Shown: positions 1 through 9,473 of the stretch, one piece after another | Numbering within the stretch: position 1 is the first letter of the stretch | Layout: every line of letters begins with the position of its first letter | Origin: Aculops lycopersici | Lineage: Eukaryota; Arthropoda; Arachnida; Trombidiformes; Eriophyidae | Assembly: GCA_015350385.1 (NCBI GenBank) | Contig: WNKI01000002.1 | Location: 6,861,500-6,925,499 of the forward strand | Direction: 5' to 3' | Length of the DNA stretch: 64,000 nucleotides | The notes under the pieces: model-generated | The model's database searches: none | Told to the model about the DNA's origin: nothing | What the model saw: only the letters and a program-made list of their open reading frames with translations | Position numbers and translations under genes: made by a program

Positions 1-1
1 C

Positions 2-760
2 ACAGATCAGCAGGTGACAATTATTGGCTGGGGCAAGACTAACGCGATGCAAGGCGACGAACCCTCGCGTTTGATTGATATAACAACACCGGACCCGCTG
101 TCGGCTCTCGACGCTCCCGATCAACCGAACGTCCAAGGCAACGAGCTCGGTGGTGGCGATGGTGAGTCGAAAAAATCAACAACAGCACCCACAGGCGATG
201 ACGGCGAAACTTCCGACCAACAATCAACAGGTGAGCGCAGCATCACGGAAGCAAACGAAACTTTGCTCCAAGCGGAAGTGCGAGTCACTAGTACCGATCA
301 ATGCAATAGAAATTATAGCAAACTTGAGATTAGTTGGCTAAATATCGACGAGCACTTTCTATGCGCCAGCGATCCGATGGGCAAACGCGACGCTTGCCAA
401 GGAGATTCGGGCGGCCCTTTGATGTGGAACAATCAGCAGCACTCGTCGCCATTGTTGGCCCAAGAGGAGAAATGGTACCAACTTGGCCTGGTTTCCTTTG
501 GCCACGGTTGTGCCAACAAGCAATTTCCGGGCGTTTACACGCGCATCTCCTACTATATGCCCTGGATTTTGAAGATAGTCAATGGGCGTTCGGGAAATCC
601 AAATACAAATCACCATTTGCAGGACAACCAGCAGCAGCAGCAGCATCAGCAGCAATATGGCAACCAGCAAAACAACCACCACATCCACCATCTGCCCTAC
701 CAATCGTCAGCAACAGGTGGTGATGGCGGCGAGTTCGGTCGCGCCAAGTGGAGGCGCTAA
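2..760 (+). CDS. Trypsin-like serine protease, C-terminal part (5' partial)
   Basis: Secreted S1-family (chymotrypsin-fold) endopeptidase, cut by the window start so the signal peptide and catalytic His and Asp are not visible. The frame is open from base 2 and reads VTIIGWGKT, LLQAEVRV, FLCAS, then the catalytic-serine motif ACQGDSGGPL (about nt 390-420) and the closing PGVYTRISYYMPWI typical of trypsin and CLIP-domain proteases. About 60 acidic, Thr/Ser-rich residues separate GWGKT from LLQAEV, where most family members have under 15; a GTGAGT...AG segment inside this insert could be a short in-frame intron (162-230). After the protease fold there is a Gln/His/Asn-rich tail of about 50 residues. 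Fold assignment is secure; substrate and pathway (clotting, immune or developmental cascade) cannot be told. Confidence 0.85.
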   Translation, partial: TDQQVTIIGWGKTNAMQGDEPSRLIDITTPDPLSALDAPDQPNVQGNELGGGDGESKKSTTAPTGDDGETSDQQSTGERSITEANETLLQAEVRVTSTDQCNRNYSKLEISWLNIDEHFLCASDPMGKRDACQGDSGGPLMWNNQQHSSPLLAQEEKWYQLGLVSFGHGCANKQFPGVYTRISYYMPWILKIVNGRSGNPNTNHHLQDNQQQQQHQQQYGNQQNNHHIHHLPYQSSATGGDGGEFGRAKWRR

Positions 761-1995
761 ACTCGGAGCTTCTGGTCGATGAGGTTGATTATCGTGGGCA
801 TGCATCAACAGGTTGCCGCCAATCTGAATGGTCCAGGTAGAGTTTATAAAATGAAATTCGAGCGGAAGATTTTCGAAGTTAATTTTATTGAGTTTTCTAA
901 GGAAAACTAACGACAATGATGACTACGAGATCCAAGAATTAGGAAACAAATTAAATTTGTCGTTCGCGAGAACGAACGACGAGGACGCCAAGGCATCAGG
1001 TAGTTGGTATAGCCGTCCGTTAAAATGTCGGTAAATTTCATCAGGCAGCCAGTCAGTTGGCCAGGGAGTTCGAATGAAACTAGCGGTAAATTGCTCACGA
1101 ATTCTACAAGATAAACGGCATCTGACTTCTTCACTTCCTTTTCCTATTTTGCAAGCTAAACTTAGGGGCAAAGTTTTAATTTAAGTCTAGGCTAAAGGCG
1201 ACTTTAGCTTCCATTGAGCAGGAGGGAAAGAGAGAGAGAGAGAAAGCTTGAATTGGATTGTACAATAATTGGATGAGTTGTTGGCCAGTCAACTAGTGCC
1301 AGACTAGACAGGTAAACTAACTAGTTGGATGAGGACTTGCCAATTTGCGTTGCGTCATCACGTCGCATCTTAAAACTGCAACAGGTTGCTATCGTGAGAG
1401 CAAGAGTCTCTCATCCTTTTCGTTCTTTCCTCTCTCTCTCTCTCTCTCCCCTTCTGCTTACTACTTCAAATGCTGGCTAGTTCTAGGAGAGAAACGGACA
1501 AATTATGTCTGGCAGTTGGCATGATGAGTGAGTTTAGTTTGCGGAATTCTTCCGCCAAGCTCGCGACGACAACGACCTGTTGCTCGCCGCTAACTGTGCC
1601 TCGTCCACACCTGATGTTACCTGCCGCTGCAACATTTGCACCTTCTGTCGTCCAGTCGCAAGCCAATAGTTTCGTCCTGTTGCTGAGTCCGAGTATATAA
1701 ACGGACAGAGGGAAGGCAGTTGTTTCCCGTTTGCCGCTCCCTCTATTATCTAGCAAACCGAGAGCCGCCGGTTGCAAACAATTTGTGGGCCAACTCGCCT
1801 AACTTGAATAAGATTCAACTTCCTGAATAAGTTCAGCCTGCATTTAAGCTGCAAAATATTAGATGGACTTGTGACTCGATTACTCTCACTCCTGAAACTT
1901 TGCATGCTGGTCGCGTCCGCGTTGCGTAATCGTGAGCATCGTGCTCTTTCTTTCTCTACCTCTCTATTCCCCTTAAAGAGTTTCTCGTGAGTCTC

Positions 1996-2019
1996 GTGTG
2001 TGTGTGTGTGTGTGTGTGT
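1996..2019. repeat. (GT)n microsatellite
   Basis: About 12 uninterrupted TG dinucleotides in the gene-free stretch; no coding role. Confidence 0.9.
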
Positions 2020-5000
2020 ATGTGAGTCGCCTTACGACCAAGAAACTAGATGGGCAGTCTTAGTTTCTCGCGAGCAAAGTAGAGGCATGGACACAAGAGA
2101 CTTTTGTGTGGCGCAATTTGAATGAGCAACTCGGGAGATTTGACTCGAGCTTCAGATAGAACATAATCCGCCTCGTAGATGCGACAATCTCTAGTTTGCT
2201 TGCAAGAGAGTGCTACCTGCCTACCTTCGGTGTAGTCGAGCGAACGGAGCGTTGAGCTAATCTAGGAGAAATTTGCCAAGACAGTTGCACTGAGCGACCT
2301 AGTGGTCAGTCAATCAGGTAGGCGTTCGGTTTGGTTGTCGAGTGTGCAGTTGCACTGGCGCCGTCAACGGCCACTTGGACTTCGATGTCGCCGCCGGTTA
2401 GTTATAAAACTAACTCGCCACAAACTCCCCACTGTCGTCATCGGCACTCTCAACTCGCAGTGAGTTGGCCCGTTACCACCGCTTTCGCCGCTACCTCTGC
2501 TCTTGTTGTCGCCAGCGTTCTGTTGTCATGTTTGATAGTCTTGCTCGCTAGCTGATTGGCTGGCCACCTGGCCGTCGCCTGCTTCTCTTCCAAGCAACTG
2601 AACCGACGGCAAGTGAGCGAAATAATTTGATAGAGGGACACATGAGGAGTGAGATAGAATTCCAAATGCATTCGAAGCTTTCCAATGAGACATCGGGTAG
2701 AAGAAACCGGAGACACACTCTGTGTCTCCTTAAACTCTCGCTTGTTGTCCCCAAGCGAGCGCTCCTTTTGACTCCTCAATGACAACCACTTGTTTCTATT
2801 CCTCTCTTGCTCAAACACTCTACTCTGCACACACATTGAGCATGAGCTAAGTTTTGAGCCGCTTGCAAACCAACTGGCCACTCGTTGCTGGGTGTCCAGT
2901 GTCTTTAAGTAACTGGCCACTTTTGAAGAGTTCCAACAAGTTGCCGTTGGAACTCCTCATGGATGGCGACCACTTGTTGCCAGCTTGGTTGCCACTTTGC
3001 CCACCGCCGCCGCCGCTGCTTATGCTCATTCATTTACCCTTAGAGCTAAAGCTCGAGTCCAACTTGTAATTCAATATACAGCCGGCGAGGAACAACAAGT
3101 TTTCTCTCTGAATGGTGCTGGTGTTGTTGTTGTTGCTGTTTGCTGGCTAACTGGCCAGCCACATGCTCGTAATGTTCCAACTTATTCGAGGGACAAGTCA
3201 AAGAAATCGAGGAGACAGAGAATGAGAAACGCACAGACACAAACTTTCGGTGAGCAACTATGGTGTCTATGGTTGCCACCGTCACCGCCACCGCCACCAT
3301 CGCCGCTGCCGCTGCAGTTTAATATTGAACCAGAGACATTAATAGATGGACTCTGTTGAAGTTAAACCTCCGACTGGCCACATCTACCATCACTGCATTT
3401 GACTGTGAGCTTGGCAAGCTAAACTCCCGTTTACCTCTTCGCTTTCGCCTTTAGTTTGGCGCGGTAAGCTTTGAGTTGCAACAGTAACTAAGGTTACCTG
3501 TCAGCCCTCGTCGTCGTCATGAAGCTCAGCGAATATTTCCCACCAAAGTTGAACCCGAACGAGCGAACTGAATGGCCGGCCACTTGTTGACTATGGCGAC
3601 GACAGCCGGCTAACGTTGGAGAGATCGTTTGTGTCGTTTGGACTTTGGGCTACCTGACGCGCGGACTTTGCCAATGCCAACTACAGGTGATGTGATTTCG
3701 CGACACCTAGAGCAAGCTTCTTATTTCCTAAAATTAGAAGCTTGAACACGGAAAAAAGAGCAAAGAGATTGGAAACTAAATTGGATGATACAGATACGTT
3801 AGTTTACGGGACACACCACAAACCTTTCACTGGACAATAATACGTGTGTCTTTTGTTGTACTCCCGTTTGTTGTCGTCTTCTTTGTCGCTGTGGTTTGCC
3901 ATTCCTCCTCCTCGAACAGCTCCCACTGTCCAACTCTCTAACTTCAACAGCAACAACAAAAACCACACCAACCAACTCGCCACCGCCGCCGAACCACCAT
4001 CAATTGTGTGGACTCTTGTGAATCAATCGGCGCCAGTGTTGATCGCGCGTCCGAAGCTAGCCATTAGTCAGTGAGGGGATTCAGTTGGAGAGCACCTGTG
4101 GATCAAGGGTATGTAATCTAATTTTAGCCCTTCACTGAAATAGGAGGCAAATCGATATGTTTAGATTCGTAGGTTCGTTGAACCTCAAACTGGAGCAAAT
4201 TGATCAAATGTGTGGGTCCAAATCATCGAATAATGATAATACTGATAACAACAATCATGATTACACACTCGCACACCTGACAAGTGAATCCTCATAAACC
4301 CATGCTACTCCAACTCCAATCATCAGTTACATAAATATGTTTTGAATCCAGTTAGAGAAGAAGAAGAGTGTGACAACAGCCACCTGTTTCGATGCGACAG
4401 CAAGCGAGCCTACAACCGAGGCAACAGGTGTCAATGTAGCTGTGCGGTATGTTTGTGTGGCGGTGGTGATTGCCATGTATATTTGTTGGTCGCTGGTAGC
4501 GTATCACCTTGCCGCTTGCTCACCCGAAGCTTGCGAGTTGCGACTCACCAGAATCCCGAGCAACACCAGAGTTCAAAGCCAATTCTGGATGCTAATAAAG
4601 GGGTTTGCTTGTTGGCTCGCTGAATCGAAAAGAAAGGAACACAAATGATAAAAGCTTGCCATAAACATAGATGTAGCTGCAGCGGCAGAGTTGGTCATCC
4701 ATTGATGCTGAAGCTGCTTGCTTGGATCTCCCTTGATCCAACAAACGTCGCGACCGACTTGTTGTCTCAATTATTGCGTAGTTGGTCTTTGAGTAAAGTG
4801 AGATTTGGCGACTCGTAACTAACTGTGGCTTTATTCGGCTCTCAACGCCGAGATGTCAGGTTAAAGGGCAAACAGCGATGACTATGATGACTAGACGGCT
4901 GGCTGACTAGTTTGTTAGTGGTCAACAACGAGAGTTTTCTTCAATCTAAGGCTAAGTTGTCGAGCAAAGAGAGAAGAAAGAACAAAACTCTTATGATAAT

Positions 5001-5117
5001 AACAAGATAGAGACTCGAGGATAAGGTTGAGGGACAAAATCAAGCGACGGCCCAAGATATCAGCGGACTTCATCTTTTGTTGGCGTGCAAACAAGGAGTA
5101 GATCTACAGGTTGCCTT

Positions 5118-5157
5118 GGTTGCTGCTGCTGCTGCTACTACTACTACTACTACTGCT
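5118..5157. repeat. (TGC)n(TAC)n triplet repeat
   Basis: Six TGC-type triplets run directly into six TAC triplets. The run lies outside any supported gene and creates spurious poly-Leu and poly-Ser frames. Confidence 0.85.
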
Positions 5158-5694
5158 GTCGCCGTTTCGGTTGCTGAACCAATCTCTGGTTAGGCAACCA
5201 TCGCGACTGCAAAATCGAGACGAAGCTTCACTCTCATTTACGCTCGCCATAGATTTTGAAACAATGACACGCAAATACACTCGACCAAGAACTACATTCA
5301 TTGTCGCTGCTACCGCCACCCGTCGACGCAATAAGAGGATGAGAAAGGTAGCATAAGGCGATGGGCCGTTATTCATGTGGCCAATCGGTAGTTGCAGCAG
5401 GTGATCGATAGGCACCTTTCTTCATTGCCAAGCTAGCTTCTCGATAAACCGATGAGAGCCTCAATAGCGGAGAAAACTTCTCACATGTGACGGATGAAAT
5501 AGTGGGCCGTCACGTTTAAGTAACCACCTGTTGAGTCGATGATGAGTCTTTGAACAAACTTTGAGCCGCCAGATAGTTAGAGAAGCAGATTAAATTACTG
5601 GGCAATTAATAGAGATTGAAAGTAAAATTTGCCTCTCACTCAATTCAGACAGAAGCTGATAAGTTGAGAGGAATTAAAATAAGTAACCAATTTC

Positions 5695-6108
5695 ATGTTT
5701 AAGATGTCAAGCAAATCGCTAGCTTTCATTGTTTTGTGCTGCCTCGTGATGGCCGTAGTGACGGTCGAGTCAAAATCTTGCAACCGGACGTCAAAACCGA
5801 AACTTGTGGATCAAGATTGTTCACCACCACCCTGTTGTGGCCAATTCTCGTGTGAATATTATGCAAATGATCTGATCGAAGAATATGTTCAACAGATTAA
5901 GGACGATCTAGAAGATAGAACTCACTTCGATATCACGCAGCTCACTGCGCTCAGCTACATGGAACAACTAGTCAACGGACGAACTAATTACAAAGTCAAT
6001 GTGAGTTATTGCAACATGAATTGTAGTCGTCGATTATTCGTCGATCAAATTATCACCCAAAAGACTAATCAAATTTTATCCAATTCTCTAGGCTGTGGCT
6101 CATCTTAA
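5695..6108 (+). CDS. Small secreted Cys-rich protein, possibly cystatin-like
   Basis: 137 aa. Residues 1-26 form a clear signal peptide (hydrophobic core AFIVLCCLVMAVV), so the product is exported. The mature part has eight cysteines (29, 42, 47, 48, 53, 106, 110, 134), compatible with four disulfides. Residues 91-95 read QLVNG inside MEQLVNGRTNYKVNV, which resembles the QxVxG papain-binding loop and following strand of cystatins, preceded by a helix-like segment as in that fold. The cystatin C-terminal PW loop is not evident, and the Cys-rich N-terminus is not typical. Two in-frame ATGs (codons 1 and 4) are equally possible starts. Secretion is well supported; cystatin identity is only a hint. 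Confidence 0.6.
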   Translation: MFKMSSKSLAFIVLCCLVMAVVTVESKSCNRTSKPKLVDQDCSPPPCCGQFSCEYYANDLIEEYVQQIKDDLEDRTHFDITQLTALSYMEQLVNGRTNYKVNVSYCNMNCSRRLFVDQIITQKTNQILSNSLGCGSS

Positions 6109-6934
6109 GGCGGGCTGGAAAATATACTATCAACTGTGGATCCATGTATCAGATGTTCCAGATAAAACCGTGACTCTTGAGGGGTTCGCGAAATTCCCAT
6201 TTGAGAGTAATTGAGACCAGAACTCTTATCAAATCACAACTGAAACTTATATCCATCGTTTCTTGCGTCAATAGACATGCTGTTGGTTGTCCAAATAGCG
6301 TTAATAAATCGGTTGGACCACAGCAACTTCGAACTCCCGGTTCGAAATTGTCGTTACCTACAGTCATTGAGTTATTGAGACAAGCTGTATGTTGCGAATC
6401 GTCGCGCAGATCAATCGCAACTCGCAACTCGCAAGACTTGATTCGAATTCTTAACCCGTATTTCGTACAGCAATTGTAAATCTCAATATTTGCAAACTTT
6501 ACTCCGGTGTTTGTATTTTTCACGGAAACCCAGAGACTCCTACACTAACACAAAGCTAGCGCCTCGATTCTCATTCGATCGCTTCGCAAATTCAAATTTA
6601 AAGTCAACGAGTGTACCTGGCCGAGACAATCGACTTTGTTTTTCTCCCTGTGCTTGTTCGCGCGGAAGCTCGAAGCTGTGGCCACTGGCCAGTGACAAGC
6701 CGCCACTTGTTGGCTCACGTGTGTTGCAAATCACGGTTTGTTGTTGATGTTGTTGTTGCAATTCGTGAGCACGCGACGTTCGCGCCAAAAGTGAGAATTC
6801 GTCTAATTAGCTCGCATTTCTTTTGTGATATTTCCACAAATCGCATCATATCTTTATTCCCCATAAATGCTCAATCCATCAATAAGCTTTTACCCTAATT
6901 TATTGTAACAGGATACTCTAATCTATTTACTATC
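6109..6934. promoter_or_regulatory. Intergenic region with likely LEPROT promoter and 5'UTR intron
   Basis: No conserved frame. It holds a CCACTTGTTG motif at 6703. A donor-like AAAA/GTGAGA at 6791 pairs with an acceptor at 6911 (ttaccctaatttattgtaacag, which includes a CTAAT branch-like site). Together they outline a plausible 121-nt intron in the 5'UTR of the downstream gene. Confidence 0.4.
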
Positions 6935-7333
6935 ATGCCCGGAGTACGACCTCTCCTAGCCATGGGCTTCCTAGCCTCGTGCGGCATCACCTTCGAGATA
7001 TTATCATGCACGCGTCCAAGGGGCGAGGGTAACTTTTGGCCACTACTTATATACATCTTCTACTTTCTATTGCCAATGCCATTCTTATTTGCAAGACAGG
7101 TGATTGACAAAACGGCTCTGGGAATGAGCGATAGTGTTGGAAAGACAAAGGATTACGCGATATTCGTCGCAACCGGTATCATGGTTTCAAGTGTTGCCTT
7201 GCCCGTTATAATGGCCAGGAGTCCAGTTGAAAAGCCGATTATTGCACCAATTGCCTGCTTCTATCTTGAGTTGGGTAACCTTTGCTGCCTTTCGACCATT
7301 GCACTGTTTTGTATGTACTGCAAGCCGTTGTAA
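6935..7333 (+). CDS. LEPROT: LEPROT / Vps55 family membrane protein
   Basis: 132-aa, four-helix membrane protein of the leptin-receptor-overlapping-transcript (Vps55) family, which works in Golgi/endosome-to-lysosome sorting and limits surface levels of some receptors. The start MPGVRPLLAMGF matches the family N-terminus. NFWPLLIYIFYFLLPMPF (residues 33-50) followed by LFARQVID reproduces the family WPLFV...SPIPY...AR signature, and AIFVATGIMVSSVALPVIMAR (75-95) matches helix 3. The fourth helix has several cysteines, and the protein stops right after it, without the longer polar tail of vertebrate LEPROTL1. Single exon in the coding part; the family match fixes the ATG. Confidence 0.85.
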   Translation: MPGVRPLLAMGFLASCGITFEILSCTRPRGEGNFWPLLIYIFYFLLPMPFLFARQVIDKTALGMSDSVGKTKDYAIFVATGIMVSSVALPVIMARSPVEKPIIAPIACFYLELGNLCCLSTIALFCMYCKPL

Positions 7334-7995
7334 TATGATAACCACATAACATCGTACATGTATATATCATCATTTGGGCACAAAGAAAGCAAAGTTCGGT
7401 GATAGCAAGCGACTTTTATTGAAAAGCACCACCAGAGACAATATGACACCGTAGACGTCGGCTGCCAGATTGTCTGTCTGCTAACGTGCGACCACTTGTT
7501 GCTCATCATTACCAGGGTGTGCACATCTTCAAGATACATTGAGATGTATGATAATGATCAAATCTCTCTTCTTTAGCCAGATAGAGCCAACGTTATTGTA
7601 TCAACAAAACGACGAAAAGCAAATCCCACAAACAAACCACCTACTTGACACAATTCACACAGCGTGCTAACTCGACCAATCATCAATATAATAATAATAA
7701 TCAACTTCATAAACATTCGACTTGTTCTGACAGATAAGCACCGAAGTGCCGTCATCCATTGTCTACCTCCTCCAACTCCTCCATTGCCTTCTTCCCCATG
7801 GCCTGTATACGCGTTATATCGTATTACTGATAAATTGTCTCGATCTCCGTTTGGTGGATATAATTGTGAAATTTTTTGCTATTTATATACTGAAACTCAC
7901 ACTCGGATCTCATCATTGTCGTTTGAAAACTCACTTGACCTCTCCAATAATCAAGAACAGCAAAAATAAAATAAAAATTTTCAAGCTCCCTCAAT
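7334..7995. other. Intergenic region, LEPROT to CBS
   Basis: 3' untranslated and promoter DNA. It has one CCACTTGTTG at 7492 and an AT-rich segment before the CBS start. The small frames here overlap each other and show no family features. Confidence 0.4.
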
Positions 7996-9267
7996 ATGAC
8001 GCCCCCAACTTCGGAGATGACATCAATTTGTTCTGGCGCTGGATTGGAAAACTCATCGAATGGGGATAATAGTACACAGCAACCTTGTTCTAAATTACAC
8101 TTGTCAATGAGTAAAAGCGATGCCGATGAAACAATGCTGATTCCGGACGCCGTTGGTTGGCCATCACGATGCAAGTGGTCGCTAGAGGAGGGAGGCTCTA
8201 GAGCAGCCGAGAAGCATACATATTATCCCCATCACCATGTTCGAGTCAACTACGGACTCAACCGTGTGGCTCAAATCCAAGATTCCATATTAGACTTCAT
8301 TGGGCAAACACCACTTGTTAGAGTCAACAACTTAACCAAGCACCTAGGTATCAAGTGTCAAGTTTTGGCCAAATGCGAGTACCTGAATCCGGGTGGTAGT
8401 GTGAAGGATCGCATTGCTTTGCGTATGATCGACGATGCAGAGCGCGAGGGACGCCTAGTTCCTCATGCCGGCTATACAGTCATCGAGCCAACTTCAGGTA
8501 ACACAGGTATTGGTTTGGCTCTGGTATCGGCTGTTCGAGGTTATAGATGCATCATTGTGATGCCAATGAAGATGAGCGCCGAGAAGGAGAATGTTTTGAA
8601 AGCTTTGGGCGCCGAGATTGTAAGAACTCCCACCGAGGCCAAGTACAACGACAAGGACTCGCACATCTCCAAGGCGATAGAGCTTTGCAAGGAGATTCCA
8701 AATTCGATTATCCTCAATCAGTATAGAGCTAGCGGCAATCCAATGGCTCATTATGACACTACTGCCGAAGAGATTCTAGTCGCATGCAACAACCAGGTGG
8801 ACGCTGTTGTGGCGGGAACGGGAACAGGTGGCACCATTAGTGGATTGGCTCGCAAGATTAAGGAACGTTTGCCTAACTGCAAAATGGTGGGCGTTGATCC
8901 AGTTGGCTCAATACTAGCACAACCTGAGGAGCTCAATGAGACTGGCAAAGACATAGCTTTTTACGAGGTCGAAGGTATAGGCTACGACTTTGTGCCTACA
9001 GTATTGGATCGCGGACTCATAGACAAGTGGTACAAGACTATGGACTCAGACTCGCTCAAGACTGCAAGGGATGTAATTAAGTTCGAGGGTCTACTGATTG
9101 GCGGATCATCTGGATCAGCTATGCATGCGGCTTTGAAGGCGATCGAAGATCTCGAGTTCAAGGATGATCCAAGCAAGAGGGTGGTTGTTGTCCTGCCCGA
9201 TGGAGTGCGCAACTACATGACGAAGTTCGTCACTGATGACTGGATGAAGGAGAGAGACTTTATGTAA
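7996..9267 (+). CDS. CBS: Cystathionine beta-synthase, catalytic core only
   Basis: 423-aa PLP enzyme that condenses serine and homocysteine to cystathionine in cytosolic transsulfuration, and can make H2S. The animal-type haem site is kept: PSRCKW (Cys59) and the PHHH run (79-81) align with the Cys/His haem ligands of human CBS. The fold-type II core follows: GGSVKDR with PLP lysine 137, TSGNTG (166-171), GTGTGGT, and a C-terminal end near NYMTKFVTDDWMKERDFM. The human enzyme continues after this point with a tandem CBS (Bateman) domain that binds AdoMet. Here a TAA stop follows at once, and only about 200 bp separate it from DLAT. The haem motif argues against a horizontally acquired bacterial cysteine or cyanoalanine synthase. 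The first 45 residues are poorly conserved. Confidence 0.93.
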   Translation: MTPPTSEMTSICSGAGLENSSNGDNSTQQPCSKLHLSMSKSDADETMLIPDAVGWPSRCKWSLEEGGSRAAEKHTYYPHHHVRVNYGLNRVAQIQDSILDFIGQTPLVRVNNLTKHLGIKCQVLAKCEYLNPGGSVKDRIALRMIDDAEREGRLVPHAGYTVIEPTSGNTGIGLALVSAVRGYRCIIVMPMKMSAEKENVLKALGAEIVRTPTEAKYNDKDSHISKAIELCKEIPNSIILNQYRASGNPMAHYDTTAEEILVACNNQVDAVVAGTGTGGTISGLARKIKERLPNCKMVGVDPVGSILAQPEELNETGKDIAFYEVEGIGYDFVPTVLDRGLIDKWYKTMDSDSLKTARDVIKFEGLLIGGSSGSAMHAALKAIEDLEFKDDPSKRVVVVLPDGVRNYMTKFVTDDWMKERDFM

Positions 9268-9473
9268 AGTTCAAGGTGTGTAAATATTACGAGTGCCTTA
9301 TTGATGACATGATTTTATAGATATAGATGTGTACATATAAATATAACTAGAAACAAACATAAAACAACTATTATTTCAGTGCGAGCAAGATCGCGAATTG
9401 CAACACAAACATTGTGTAGGTAGATAGTTTGATGCATCTTGAAACACTGTACCTGGGAGAAGTCCAATGAGGG
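9268..9473. other. CBS/DLAT convergent 3' region
   Basis: 206 bp between two convergent stops. Both 3'UTRs must end here or overlap. AT-rich; no remnant of a Bateman domain is visible. Confidence 0.5.

Larger units (their letters stand above)
761..5694. other. 4.9 kb gene-free stretch
   Basis: No reading frame here looks like a conserved protein. It holds low-complexity DNA: GA runs near 1228, CT near 1429-1448, GT at 1996-2019, and a TGC/TAC triplet run near 5118-5157. Two CCACTTGTTG motifs lie at 2970 and 3580 and CCACCTGTTG near 5526. A TATA-like element (tatataaa, about 1693) is followed some 22 bases later by an Inr-like gcagtt. An AAGG/GTATGT donor-like site at 4109 and a ctcactcaattcag acceptor-like site at about 5648 could frame a 5'UTR intron of the next gene. 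Probably regulatory and 5' untranslated DNA. Confidence 0.5.

Noticed and set aside
7996..9267. Horizontal transfer of a bacterial cysteine/cyanoalanine synthase, known in spider mites
   Set aside because: The N-terminal haem-binding PSRCKW and His motif mark an animal CBS.
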